Origin: Bacteroidales bacterium
GTDB lineage: Bacteria > Bacteroidota > Bacteroidia > Bacteroidales > P3
Assembly: GCA_024400495.1 (NCBI GenBank)
Contig: JAKSMR010000012.1
Coordinates: 1 to 64,000 of the forward strand
Direction: 5' to 3'
DNA: 64,000 nt
The position numbers and the translations under genes are program-made. Each line of letters begins with the position of its first letter. The first letter of the stretch is position 1. This document shows, one piece after another, positions 8,424 through 18,103 of the stretch. Under the pieces are notes generated by a model. It was not told the origin of the DNA, made no database searches, and was given only the letters and a program-made list of their open reading frames with translations.

Positions 8424-10871
8424 ATGACAAACGAAAAGATCTCAACCCAGATACTCAAGGTCTTCGCCAACAGCCCCTTCACCGCGTTCAACCACAAGCA
8501 GATCTCCTCCCGTGTAGGAGCCTACGACAAAGGTTCGCGCCAGCTGGTGCAGATGTCCATCCTCGAGATGGCCGAGAACGGAATCCTTATCGAGGAAGGT
8601 CGCGGCAAATACAAGATCAACCCCAAGCATATCAACGACGATATGCTGCCCAAGAACTACCTCATCGGCACCATCGACATGAAAGCCACCGGAAAGGCCT
8701 ACGTCATCCCACAGGAGGAAGGTCGCGACGATGTGATGATCGCCCCCAACTACACCCGTCACGCGCTCCACGGCGACACGGTAAAAGTGATGATGTTCCC
8801 CCAGCGCCATATGCACAAGCCCGAAGGCCAGGTGGTGGAAATACTCCAACGCGCCAAGACCCGCTTCGTGGGACGCCTCAGCAGGAAAGGTGACTTCGCG
8901 TTCCTCCTTCCCGACAACCGCAACATGGTGGTCGACATCTTCATCCCGCTCTCCAAGCTCAACGGCGCCGAGGATGGCGACAAATGCGTGGTGGAGATGA
9001 CCGACTGGCCCGACAACATGAACAACCCCGTCGGACGCGTGGTGAAACGACTGGGACGCCCCGGCGACAACAACGTGGAGATGCAAAGCATCCTGGCCGA
9101 ATACGACTTCCCCCTCGAGTTCCCACAAGCCGTAGAGGCCGAAGCCTTGAAGATCACCAACCCCACCAAGAAAGACCTGGAAGGCCGCAAGGACTTCCGC
9201 AAGACCGTCACCTTCACCATCGACCCTGCCGACGCCAAGGACTTCGACGACGCCCTCTCTTTCAAGGTGCTGCCTAACGGCAACTACGAGGTTGGCGTCC
9301 ATATCGCCGACGTGAGCCACTACGTGAAACCCGGCACCGCCCTCGACCGTGAGGCCTACGAGCGCGGCACCAGCGTCTATCTCGTAGACCGCACCATCCC
9401 CATGCTCCCCGAGGTGCTCTGCAACCAGGTGTGCTCGCTGCGCCAGGATGAGGACAAGCTCACCTTCAGCGCCGTGTTTGAGATGAACGACAAAGCCGAA
9501 GTGCTGTCGCAATGGTTCGGCAAGAGTGTCATCAACTCCAACCGCCGCCTGGCCTATGAGCAGGCTCAGGTGCTGATAGACCAGTACAGCGAGAACAGCC
9601 TCGACCTCAAGAAACTCGACGAGGTCGAGTCAGCCATCATAGAGCTCCACAAACTCGCCTCCATCATGCGTGCCGCACGCTACAACGACGGCGCTATCAA
9701 CTTCGAGAGCCAGGAGGTGAAGTTCCAGCTCGACGAAAATGCCAAACCCATCGGCGTTTACATCAAGGAAGCCAAAGAAGCCAACTGGCTCATCGAAGAG
9801 TTCATGCTTCTGGCCAACAAGAAAGTAGCCGAACATATAGGCACCTCCGGCAAGAAAGCCGCCAACAAGAAAGGTGGCAAGGGAACCCCCAACGCCAAGA
9901 CATTCGTCTATCGTATCCACGACGAACCCAACCCCGAGAAGCTCAACACCTTCGTGGAGTTCGTAGCCAAGCTGGGCTTCAAGATGCAGATAGGCAGCCG
10001 CAAGGCGCTGGCTTCGTCCTACAACAAACTCTTCAACGACATCGCCGGCCGTGGAGAAGAATACATGATCGACTCCATCGCCATCCGCACCATGAGCAAA
10101 GCCGTCTACAGCACCGACAACATCGGCCACTACGGCCTCGCCTTCCCCTACTACACCCACTTCACCTCCCCCATCCGCCGCTATCCCGACCTGATGGTGC
10201 ACCGCCTCCTCGAGCTCTATCTTGCCGGCGGTCCCAGCGCCGACGCCAACGAGTATGAGGAATACTGCAAGCATTGCTCCCTCATGGAGAAGAAAGCCGC
10301 CGACGCAGAGCGCAGCAGCGTGAAATACAAGCAGGCAGAATTCCTGAGCGACAAGATCGGGCAGGTATTCCCCGCCCTGGTGTCGGGCGTGAGCAAATGG
10401 GGCATCTATGCCGAGATTGAAGGCAACAAATGCGAGGGCATGATCCCCATCGGAAGCCTCAAAGGCGACTACTATATGCTCGACGAAGACAACTATCAGG
10501 TGATCGGGCGCCGCACCGGACGCTGCATCAAGCTGGGCGACCCCGTGCGCATCAAGGTCAAAGGTGTCGACATGGTGAAGAAGCTGATCGACTTTGAGCT
10601 GGCCGATGAGGAAGAGCGCCACAACATCGACACCATCCTCGACGTCAACCCACGCACCAAGCGTCAGGAACGCCAGCGCAAGGTCCGCGGCACGAAGGTG
10701 ACCACCAAAGGCAAAGCTACCAAAGCCGCCAAGCCCGCCCGCAAGAAAGCCGAGCAGGAGCCCCTTCCCGAGAAACCTGCTCGCGGAAAGAAGAACGCCA
10801 AGCCCGCACGTCCCGCAAAGAAAGCCACAAAACCAGCGAAAACGGCATCTACCAAGAAAGCAAAAAAATAA
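8424..10871 (+). CDS. rnr: Ribonuclease R
   Basis: 815 residues. A 3'-5' exoribonuclease that degrades structured RNA and takes part in rRNA and mRNA turnover. Domain order: N-terminal winged-helix region (residues 1-75), cold-shock domains (about 75-235), RNB catalytic domain with the metal-binding motif DPADAKDFDDAL (267-278) and the later HFTSPIRRYPDLMVHR motif, an S1 domain (about 640-730), then a very basic Lys/Ala/Pro tail (about 740-815) of the kind that helps RNA binding. Starts 37 bases before the CNNM gene, so the two may be cotranscribed. Confidence 0.95.
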   Translation: MTNEKISTQILKVFANSPFTAFNHKQISSRVGAYDKGSRQLVQMSILEMAENGILIEEGRGKYKINPKHINDDMLPKNYLIGTIDMKATGKAYVIPQEEGRDDVMIAPNYTRHALHGDTVKVMMFPQRHMHKPEGQVVEILQRAKTRFVGRLSRKGDFAFLLPDNRNMVVDIFIPLSKLNGAEDGDKCVVEMTDWPDNMNNPVGRVVKRLGRPGDNNVEMQSILAEYDFPLEFPQAVEAEALKITNPTKKDLEGRKDFRKTVTFTIDPADAKDFDDALSFKVLPNGNYEVGVHIADVSHYVKPGTALDREAYERGTSVYLVDRTIPMLPEVLCNQVCSLRQDEDKLTFSAVFEMNDKAEVLSQWFGKSVINSNRRLAYEQAQVLIDQYSENSLDLKKLDEVESAIIELHKLASIMRAARYNDGAINFESQEVKFQLDENAKPIGVYIKEAKEANWLIEEFMLLANKKVAEHIGTSGKKAANKKGGKGTPNAKTFVYRIHDEPNPEKLNTFVEFVAKLGFKMQIGSRKALASSYNKLFNDIAGRGEEYMIDSIAIRTMSKAVYSTDNIGHYGLAFPYYTHFTSPIRRYPDLMVHRLLELYLAGGPSADANEYEEYCKHCSLMEKKAADAERSSVKYKQAEFLSDKIGQVFPALVSGVSKWGIYAEIEGNKCEGMIPIGSLKGDYYMLDEDNYQVIGRRTGRCIKLGDPVRIKVKGVDMVKKLIDFELADEEERHNIDTILDVNPRTKRQERQRKVRGTKVTTKGKATKAAKPARKKAEQEPLPEKPARGKKNAKPARPAKKATKPAKTASTKKAKK

Positions 10872-10908
10872 CACAACCACTTCTCCCACCGCGAATTAAA
10901 ACACCATC

Positions 10909-11991
10909 ATGACGCTCCTTCTCATTTTCCTCCTTGGTGCTGTAGGCATCTCCTTCCTCTGCTCTATCCTAGAGGCTGTGCTGATGTCCACCCCCATCTC
11001 ATTCATCACCATGCGCGAGGAGGAGGGCTACAAACCCGCCACCCTCTTCAAGGAATACAAGAACGACACCTCCAAACCCATCGCCGCCATACTCTCCCTC
11101 AACACCATCGCCAACACCATCGGCGCAGCAGGAGTGGGAAAGCAGGTGACCGAGCTGTGGGGCAGCGAATGGTTCGGATTGGCTTCGGCACTGATGACGA
11201 TACTCATCCTCGTCTGCTCCGAGATCATCCCCAAGACCATCGGAACCAACTACTGGAAGCACCTCATGGGCTTCACCGCCTCCACCATCCACATGCTGGT
11301 GATCGTCCTCTATCCTCTGGTACTCTTGGTCAAAGGGCTCACACGCCTCATCGCCCCCAAGGAGCAAGAGGCAGCCGTGAGCAGAGAAGAGGTCTCTGCC
11401 CTTGCCAATGTAGGCGAGGACGAAGGCGTTATCGATGAAGACGAGAACAAGATCATCCAAAACGTCATCAAACTCGACGACGTGAAAGCCTTCGATGTGA
11501 TGACTCCCCGCATCGTCTGTTCCATCGCTCCCGAGAGCATGACGCTCAAGGAGTTCTATAAAGACGAGACATTCAGCCATTTCTCCCGCATCCCCGTCTA
11601 TGCAGAGAGTCCGGAGAATATCACCGGCTACATCCTCCGCCGCGATGCACTAGAGGACCTGGCCGAGGACAAGTTCAACAAAACCCTCGGCGAGATACGC
11701 CGTCCCCTTCCTCTTTTCAACGAAGAGCGCTCTATCAGCGACATCTGGGAGAGCCTGCTCAAGCACAAGGAGCAGATTGCTGTCATCATTGACGAATACG
11801 GCTCCTTCCAAGGTATCCTCACCATGGAGGACATCATCGAGACCATCTTTGGACTCGAGATCATCGACGAGAGCGACACGGTAACCGATATGCAGCAATA
11901 TGCCCGCGAACGTTGGGAACAGCGCCAGAAGAAATTCCAGTCGGTACGCATCCCCGAGGAGCCCGAGGAGGGAAAGGAGGACGATGAATAA
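10909..11991 (+). CDS. CNNM-type transmembrane protein with CBS pair (hemolysin/CorB-like)
   Basis: 360 residues. The N-terminal DUF21/CNNM domain (about 1-165) has four hydrophobic segments and the family feature of a Glu/Ser-rich first helix (SILEAVLMSTP). A cytosolic CBS-domain pair follows (about 190-320, with DVMTPR and the DEYGSFQGILTMEDI motif). The C-terminal CorC/HlyC domain of longer relatives is missing. Members are linked to Mg2+ or Co2+ transport, with nucleotide binding at the CBS pair. Its stop overlaps the start of the downstream helicase gene by 8 bases, implying translational coupling. Confidence 0.9.
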   Translation: MTLLLIFLLGAVGISFLCSILEAVLMSTPISFITMREEEGYKPATLFKEYKNDTSKPIAAILSLNTIANTIGAAGVGKQVTELWGSEWFGLASALMTILILVCSEIIPKTIGTNYWKHLMGFTASTIHMLVIVLYPLVLLVKGLTRLIAPKEQEAAVSREEVSALANVGEDEGVIDEDENKIIQNVIKLDDVKAFDVMTPRIVCSIAPESMTLKEFYKDETFSHFSRIPVYAESPENITGYILRRDALEDLAEDKFNKTLGEIRRPLPLFNEERSISDIWESLLKHKEQIAVIIDEYGSFQGILTMEDIIETIFGLEIIDESDTVTDMQQYARERWEQRQKKFQSVRIPEEPEEGKEDDE

Positions 11992-13915
11992 CTCCTCCAT
12001 TGCCCAACTGCAGAGACAGGCCGAGTTGCTGCGCCAGGAGTTTGACTACGAACGCACAGCATACGAGCAGCGCCTTCGCGGCAATATCAGCGGCAGGATG
12101 CAGGAGAGCAACTGCCGCTACCCCATCGCGCTGCAAGGCAACGAGTATAACGCACTCAACCAGCTCGTTCTCACCGTCACCTACGACGTCAACCCCGACG
12201 AGACCGACAGCGATTTCGAGCCTGGCCGTCCGGTAGAGTTCTTCTACCTCGCCACCAAGCACGACTCGCCAGAAGAGACACTCGTCCCGCTTCCTCACCA
12301 ATGTTTCGTCGAGAAAGTTGGCGAAGGCATCCTCTCCGTCTCAGTCCCCAACAAGTCTGCGCTGCAGAGCATCCGGTCCATGGCAGCCAACAAGCTGCTA
12401 GGCATCCAGCTCTGCATCGACAGCACCTCGTTCCGCATCATGGAAGAGGCACTGCACCAGGCCATACGCTCCGAAAACGAGAAGTTCGTCCACCTCAGAG
12501 ACAGCCTTATCGGCACACTAGAGCCTCGTTTCCGCGAGTTTCCCCAACTCTCCTTCCCTTGGCTCAACGCCAGCCAGAACAGCGCCATACAGAAGGTCGT
12601 AGAGGCCCAGGAGGTCTCCATCATCCACGGCCCTCCGGGAACGGGGAAGACCACCACCCTCGTCGAAGCCATCATTGAGACACTCCAGCGCGAGACCCAG
12701 GTGATGGTCTGCGCCCCCAGCAACGCCGCCGTCGACTGGATCAGCGAGCAGCTGATGCGTCGCGGGGTGAACGTTCTGCGCGTCGGCAACCCTTTGCGGA
12801 TGAGCGACGAGATGCTTGAATGCAGCTACGAGCGCCGTTATGCCGCACACCCCGACTATAGCGAGCTGTGGAGCATACGCAAAGCGCTGCGCGAAGGACG
12901 TGTGGCCGAAGGCAAGAGCGGAGAGAAACGGGCCCACCTGCAACGTATGAGAGAACGTGCTACAGAGTTGGAGATCAAGATCAACGCCGACCTCTTCGCC
13001 CAAGCCCGAGTCGTCTCCTGCACCCTCATCGGAAGCGGCTACCACATCCTTGAGCATCGCCATTTCTCCACCCTCTTCATCGACGAAGCAGCACAGGCTC
13101 TCGAGCCCGCCTGCTGGGCCGCCATCCTCAAAACCGACAGGGTTATCTTCAGCGGAGACCACCAGCAGCTTCCTCCCACCATCAAAAGCCCCGAAGCAGC
13201 ACGCGCGGGGCTGGACCAGACTCTTATGCAGAAAGTGGTGAGACGCCATCCGCATTGCGTCTCCCTTCTCACCGTGCAATACCGCATGCACCGCGACATC
13301 ATGGGCTTTTCGTCGGAGTGGTTCTACCGCGGACAGCTTCAGGCTGCACCCGAGGTCGCCGAGAGGCAGATCTCCCTCATGGACACCCCGCTCATGTGGA
13401 TCGACACCTCCAACTGCGACTTCGGCGAGAAGGAGAACGCCCGCACCTCAAGCAAACTCAACGCAGCAGAAGCCCGACTCCTTATACACACCCTTCGCGA
13501 CTATGTGGAGATGATCGGCATGGAGCGCATCCAGAACGACCGCATCGACTTCGGCATCATCTCCCCCTACAAGGCTCAGGTGCGGCTGCTGAGGAAACTC
13601 ATCAAGATGCAGCGGTTCTTCCGCTCCCTCAAACGACAGATCAGCATCAACAGCGTTGACGGATTCCAGGGACAAGAGCGCGACGTCATCATTATCTCCA
13701 TGGTTCGCGACAACGACCAAGGCACCATCGGTTTCTTGCGCGACCTGAGACGCATGAATGTAGCCATCACCCGCGCCCGCATGAAACTTATCATCCTCGG
13801 CAACGCTCAAACCCTCGGCAGACATCGCTTCTACAGCCAGCTGATCGAATACGTCAAGGAACATGGCGACTTCGTCGAGCTCCCCGCCCCCGAGGAGGCG
13901 AAGGAGGAAGAGTAA
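11984..13915 (+). CDS. Superfamily 1 DNA/RNA helicase (UPF1/IGHMBP2-like)
   Basis: 643 residues from the ATG at 11984, which overlaps the previous stop; an upstream in-frame start at 11900 would lie inside the CNNM gene and is rejected. Motifs: Walker A GPPGTGKTTT (216-225), Walker B DEAAQALEP, motif III GDHQQLPPT, motif V SVDGFQGQERD and motif VI NVAITRAR. These assign it to the UPF1-like SF1B helicases, which move 5'-3' on DNA or RNA. The N-terminal 200 residues resemble the beta-barrel region of this family. Role in this organism unknown; the coupling with a CBS membrane protein is probably only operon organisation. Confidence 0.9.
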   Translation: MNNSSIAQLQRQAELLRQEFDYERTAYEQRLRGNISGRMQESNCRYPIALQGNEYNALNQLVLTVTYDVNPDETDSDFEPGRPVEFFYLATKHDSPEETLVPLPHQCFVEKVGEGILSVSVPNKSALQSIRSMAANKLLGIQLCIDSTSFRIMEEALHQAIRSENEKFVHLRDSLIGTLEPRFREFPQLSFPWLNASQNSAIQKVVEAQEVSIIHGPPGTGKTTTLVEAIIETLQRETQVMVCAPSNAAVDWISEQLMRRGVNVLRVGNPLRMSDEMLECSYERRYAAHPDYSELWSIRKALREGRVAEGKSGEKRAHLQRMRERATELEIKINADLFAQARVVSCTLIGSGYHILEHRHFSTLFIDEAAQALEPACWAAILKTDRVIFSGDHQQLPPTIKSPEAARAGLDQTLMQKVVRRHPHCVSLLTVQYRMHRDIMGFSSEWFYRGQLQAAPEVAERQISLMDTPLMWIDTSNCDFGEKENARTSSKLNAAEARLLIHTLRDYVEMIGMERIQNDRIDFGIISPYKAQVRLLRKLIKMQRFFRSLKRQISINSVDGFQGQERDVIIISMVRDNDQGTIGFLRDLRRMNVAITRARMKLIILGNAQTLGRHRFYSQLIEYVKEHGDFVELPAPEEAKEEE

Positions 13916-14072
13916 CAGCCGAAACACCCCACTCCCTTTTCAAGCCAACTATTTAGAAGCCATCCGTACTATTGACACCTATCAGAGAGGAATACAACAA
14001 TGTACGGAATTGATTCCCTTCGCAGAAAGTTCCACCCGACTGCGCCTTATCAGCAGTCATCTCGCCTTCCTG

Positions 14073-14275
14073 CACGCATCCTGTTGCTCCGCCGTATCCT
14101 CGTTGCATCCTCGTTACATCCAGTATGCATCCTCGAGGTTAAAGGGACTTTAAAGGGACATTAAAGGGACATTAAAGGGACTTTTTGTGGGTGATTGTCC
14201 CTATAAAGTCCCTTTAATGTCCCTTTAACCTCCCTTTAAGTGGGGAGATGCAACGAGGATGCAACAAGGATGCAG
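14073..14275. repeat. Large palindrome built from nested tandem repeats
   Basis: Inner part (about 14138-14239): an 11-base unit TTAAAGGGACA is repeated four times, then after a short loop (TTTTTGTGGGTGATTG) the inverse units follow. Outer part: GCATCCTCGTT-type units at about 14073-14135 oppose GATGCAACGAGGATGC-type units at 14248-14275. Single-stranded it could fold into a hairpin of roughly 200 bases. It lies just after the helicase gene and may end its transcript, but it is far larger than a terminator. Confidence 0.8.
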
Positions 14276-14328
14276 GGAGGGAGAAGCGGCGATGGCAGGA
14301 GTCGAAATGTTAAAAAAACAGAGGTGGC

Positions 14329-14359
14329 TTGCTCAATTGAAATAAAGTTGCTATATTTG
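14329..14359 (+). promoter_or_regulatory. Bacteroidota-type promoter of the MATE gene
   Basis: TTG at 14329-14331, 20-base spacer, TATATTTG at 14352-14359; about 90 bases before the start codon. Confidence 0.7.
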
Positions 14360-14450
14360 CAATGCTGTTTGTATTCTATGAAATATTAGAGGGCAGACAT
14401 TATAAGAATAATAATCAACAAGCTACACCGCCCTGGGCGCAAAGAGAACC

Positions 14451-15830
14451 ATGTTAGACAACCGCGACAGTATCGATTTTGGCAAAGCCGACATTCCACG
14501 TCTGTTCCGCAGCATATTCATTCCTACGCTGCTGGGCATGCTGTTCAACATGGCGTTCATCATTACCGACGGCATCTTTGTCGGCCATGGAGTGGGAGCC
14601 TATGGGCTGGCCTCCATCAACCTCATCGCGCCCATCATGACGATGATCAACGGCACAGGAATGATGTTCGGCATCGGAGTGACAGTGGTGGCAGCAATCC
14701 ATCTGGCCAAAGGCAACCTCAAGGCGGCGCGCATCAACATCACCCAGTCGTTCCTCGGAGGAGCCATGGTTGGCGCGATGCTGGCCGTAATCTGCTACTC
14801 CTTGCCCAACACCATATTGCGACTCGTAGGCACAAGCCCCGCCCTTTTCGAGGAAACGAAGGTCTACTACCTATGGTTCCTCCCCACCTGCCTGCTGCTA
14901 CTGGTGCAGACGCTAGGCATGTTCGTCATCCGGCTGGACGGAAGCCCAGTCTTCGCCATGGTCTCCAACATTGTTCCGGCTATAGTCAACATCATCATGG
15001 ACTATGTGCTCATCTTCCCCTGCGGCATGGGGCTGAAAGGAGCAGCCTTGGCCACCGACATTGGACAGGCCTGTGGTGTGGCTCTGGTGATGTATTACAT
15101 GCTTTTCCACACCAAACAGCTCCATTTCTACCGCCTGAAAGGGACGTTGACGAGCCTCCGTCTCACGCTACGCAATATCGGATACATGATCCAAGTCGGC
15201 TTCTCCGGTTTCCTCGGCGAGCTGGCCATGAGCGTGCTGATGATGACCGGCAACATCATGTTCGGCCTCTATCTGGGCGACGACGGCGTGGCAGCCTATA
15301 GCGTAGCCTGCTACCTCTTCCCGCTCATCTACATGACCTATACAGCCATTGCCCAGTCGGCACAACCCATACTGAGCTACAACTACGGTGCCAACAACCC
15401 CGACCGCGTGCGCAAGACATTGCGCTACAGTCTTAGCGTAGCCCTACTCATCGGAGTGCTCTTCATGCTCCTGATGATGCTTCTCCCCAGGACTATTGTC
15501 GGCATCTTTATCAATCCCGACGAAATGTCGCACACCCTGGCCTCGCGAGGACTGCCCCTGTTCTCCATAGGCTTCATCTTCATGGCCGTCAACCTCGTCG
15601 TCATCGGCTATCTGCAAAGCATCGAACACTCCCATGCCGCCACAGTCTTCACCATGCTGAGAGGCATCGTGTTCATGATTTCGGCCTACCTGCTGCTGCC
15701 CTTGGCCTTCGGCGAACGCGGGCTCTGGCTGGCTGTCCCCACAGCAGAGATCTTTACCGTAGGCTCGATGCTGTTCGTGCCACGGGCAAAAATATTCGCA
15801 CCCGACAATAAAACAACAACAGAAGTTTAA
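14451..15830 (+). CDS. MATE-family efflux transporter
   Basis: 459 residues with about twelve hydrophobic segments in two homologous halves, the layout of the multidrug and toxic compound extrusion family in the inner membrane. N-terminal half: MLFNMAFIITDGIFVGHGVG and the following PIMTMINGTGMMFGIG; second half: QSAQPILSYNYGANNPDRVRK, a typical MATE signature. It is expected to export cationic or other organic compounds using Na+ or H+; substrate unknown. A Bacteroidota promoter lies upstream and the next gene begins 20 bases after it. Confidence 0.93.
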   Translation: MLDNRDSIDFGKADIPRLFRSIFIPTLLGMLFNMAFIITDGIFVGHGVGAYGLASINLIAPIMTMINGTGMMFGIGVTVVAAIHLAKGNLKAARINITQSFLGGAMVGAMLAVICYSLPNTILRLVGTSPALFEETKVYYLWFLPTCLLLLVQTLGMFVIRLDGSPVFAMVSNIVPAIVNIIMDYVLIFPCGMGLKGAALATDIGQACGVALVMYYMLFHTKQLHFYRLKGTLTSLRLTLRNIGYMIQVGFSGFLGELAMSVLMMTGNIMFGLYLGDDGVAAYSVACYLFPLIYMTYTAIAQSAQPILSYNYGANNPDRVRKTLRYSLSVALLIGVLFMLLMMLLPRTIVGIFINPDEMSHTLASRGLPLFSIGFIFMAVNLVVIGYLQSIEHSHAATVFTMLRGIVFMISAYLLLPLAFGERGLWLAVPTAEIFTVGSMLFVPRAKIFAPDNKTTTEV

Positions 15831-15850
15831 CCCAATAAAACATAAACATC

Positions 15851-16594
15851 ATGAAAAAGGCTTTATTAATTGTTGCCATGATTATGGCTTGCATGGTTTC
15901 CCGCGCACAGGTAAACATCCAGGAAATGGCAGACTTCAATAGAGGTCATTTCACCACAACCCTCGAAATGTTCAAAGGCGACAACTGGGGAAGCACCTTC
16001 TTCTTCAACGATATCTATCATCCCAATTTAACAACCCCCACCGGCTATTATACCGAGATCGCCCGCTCCCTCAACTTCTGGCAGAGCTCCAAACTCGGAG
16101 CCCTCAGCCTCCATGTCGAATGGAACGGCGGCCAGTTTGCCAGCAACGCATGGCTCTTTGGTGCCGAATATTTCCTTCATAGCGCCGACTTCAGCAAGAG
16201 ACTTACTCTCGAAGTGATGTATAAAGAAATCCGTGGCGCTGCTGCAAATGGCAAAACCAGCGACATTCCCCTCCAGTTTACCGCCGTTTGGGGTATCGAC
16301 AATCTATTTGGCGTCAAAGGTCTTATGTTCTCCGGCTTTGCAGATTTCTGGTGGGAGAATATGATGTGGGGGGTTGACGAGAACCTCAAACCCATCAACA
16401 CCTCTTGCGTCTTCCTTTCCGAGCCTCAGCTCTGGTACAATGTAGGCCAGTTTTTCAACTGCGAGAACCTCTTCATCGGCGGCGAAGTTGAAATCGCCTA
16501 CAATTTTACAGGCGGCTGGTACTCCGGTGCCGACTTTGGTAAGAACCAGGGATTCTCCGTTGCTCCCGCTGCTGGCATCAAGTGGAACTTCTAA
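15851..16594 (+). CDS. DUF5020 family protein, Tsx-like outer-membrane channel
   Basis: 247 residues with signal peptide (MKKALLIVAMIMACMVSRAQ), then a beta-rich sequence with alternating aromatic residues (STFFFNDIYH, GALSLHVEWNGG, SGFADFWWENMMWG) and a C-terminal Phe (GIKWNF), as in outer-membrane barrels. DUF5020 proteins resemble nucleoside-specific Tsx-type channels. It lies 118 bases before an NCS2 nucleobase permease, so the pair probably moves purines or related bases across both membranes. That role is inferred from the neighbourhood. Confidence 0.85.
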   Translation: MKKALLIVAMIMACMVSRAQVNIQEMADFNRGHFTTTLEMFKGDNWGSTFFFNDIYHPNLTTPTGYYTEIARSLNFWQSSKLGALSLHVEWNGGQFASNAWLFGAEYFLHSADFSKRLTLEVMYKEIRGAAANGKTSDIPLQFTAVWGIDNLFGVKGLMFSGFADFWWENMMWGVDENLKPINTSCVFLSEPQLWYNVGQFFNCENLFIGGEVEIAYNFTGGWYSGADFGKNQGFSVAPAAGIKWNF

Positions 16595-16603
16595 ACGTCA
16601 CCC

Positions 16604-16640
16604 AAAGAGATGATGAGACCAAAGCCTCTTCATCTCTTTA
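16604..16640 (+). terminator. Possible hairpin terminator or attenuator
   Basis: AAAGAGATGATGAG (16604-16617) can pair with CTCTTCATCTCTTT (about 16626-16639). Only a weak T run follows, so it may be an RNA-processing or attenuation site between the DUF5020 gene and the permease gene. Confidence 0.4.
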
Positions 16641-16712
16641 GCTCAACGCTATCGACACTCAGTCACCATAGCAATCAGCACAAAGCTCCAACAACCTAAA
16701 AAAAGACCACAC

Positions 16713-18059
16713 ATGTTAAAGAAACTCTTTGGATTCGACTCCACCACCATGAATGTGCGTACCGAGATTATCGCCGGCATCACCACATTCCTCGCCATGG
16801 CCTATATCCTGGCCGTAAACCCCGGCATCTTCAGCGCTCTGGAGAGCATGGGCATGCCCACCAGCAGCGTCTTTACCGCCACCGCACTGGCAGCCGTAAT
16901 CGGTACCCTTGTTATGGCCATCTATGCCAAGAAACCCTTCGCCCTTGCTCCCGGCATGGGCCTGAACGCCTTCTTTGTCTATACCGTATGTCTCGGCATG
17001 GGCCACAGCTGGCAGTTCGCCCTCACGGCTATCCTAATCGAAGGTCTCATCTTCGTCATCCTCACCCTCACCAACGTCCGCACCATCATCGTTGAAGCCA
17101 TCCCCGTCACCTTGCGCCATGCTATCACAGCAGGCATCGGCCTTTTTATCGCCTTCATCGGACTGAAGAACGGTGGCATTATTGTTGACAACGCAGCCAC
17201 CTTCGTATCTCTGGGCGACATCACCCACGGTACCGCCCTACTGGCCCTCTTCGGCATCATCCTTACCGGCGCCTTACTCATCCTCAAAGTCCCCGGAAAC
17301 ATACTCATCGGCATCCTCGCTACCGCATTGGTAGGCTTGCTGCCCATCTTTACCACCATCGATCCAGCTACCGGCGAAGCCACCCGTGGAGCCATTACCG
17401 TATTCTCGAACGGCATCATCAGCACGCCACCCTCGGTAGCGCCAATCTTCTTCCAGTACCAATGGAACGAGATTCTGTCCCTCGACATGCTTGTCGTCGT
17501 GTTCACCTTCCTCTTTGTCGATATGTTCGACACTATCGGAACCGTTATCGGCGTCAGCACCAAGGCCGGCATGGTTGACGAAAAGGGCAACATCCAGGAC
17601 CTCAACAAGATCTTCATGGCCGATAGCGTAGCCACTATAGCAGGTTCCTGCCTAGGTACCAGCACCACCACCACCTATGTAGAGAGCGCTTCGGGCGTTG
17701 TTGCTGGTGGCCGTTCTGGTCTTACCGCATTTACCGCCGCATGCTGCTTCGCAATAGCATTGCTCTTCGCTCCTTTCTTTACCGCCATCCCTGGATGCGC
17801 CACATGTGCAGCCCTCTTCATCGTAGGCTTGATGATGATGAGTTCCGTAAAGAACATCGATTTCGACAACTATGCCGAATCTCTGCCCGCTTTTGTAACC
17901 ATTCTCTTCATGCCCCTCACCTATAGCATCAGCGACGGCATTATGCTGGGTATCATCACCTACGTGCTCATCAACGCCGTATGCGGCAACATCAAGAAGA
18001 TAAGTGTTGCAACTTGGGTATTAGCTGTACTCTTTGTAGCCAAATACCTATTCTTATAG
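16713..18059 (+). CDS. NCS2-family nucleobase permease
   Basis: 448 residues, many membrane segments. It fits the adenine/guanine/hypoxanthine branch (AdeQ/GhxP-like, AzgA group) of NCS2: the N-terminal TEIIAGITTFLAMAYILAVNPGI and the later LFVDMFDTIGTVIGV and GTSTTTTYVESASGVVAGGRSGLTA are hallmarks of that branch. It should import purine bases by proton symport at the inner membrane. The upstream DUF5020 gene is a likely outer-membrane partner. Confidence 0.93.
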   Translation: MLKKLFGFDSTTMNVRTEIIAGITTFLAMAYILAVNPGIFSALESMGMPTSSVFTATALAAVIGTLVMAIYAKKPFALAPGMGLNAFFVYTVCLGMGHSWQFALTAILIEGLIFVILTLTNVRTIIVEAIPVTLRHAITAGIGLFIAFIGLKNGGIIVDNAATFVSLGDITHGTALLALFGIILTGALLILKVPGNILIGILATALVGLLPIFTTIDPATGEATRGAITVFSNGIISTPPSVAPIFFQYQWNEILSLDMLVVVFTFLFVDMFDTIGTVIGVSTKAGMVDEKGNIQDLNKIFMADSVATIAGSCLGTSTTTTYVESASGVVAGGRSGLTAFTAACCFAIALLFAPFFTAIPGCATCAALFIVGLMMMSSVKNIDFDNYAESLPAFVTILFMPLTYSISDGIMLGIITYVLINAVCGNIKKISVATWVLAVLFVAKYLFL

Positions 18060-18103
18060 AACATACTGAAAAACAAATCTAGTTTACCTCTAATCACAAT
18101 ATC

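Noticed and set aside
13863-14153. Frame over the end of the helicase gene and the palindrome
   Set aside because: Begins within the helicase gene in another frame and runs into the repeats; Ser/Arg low complexity.
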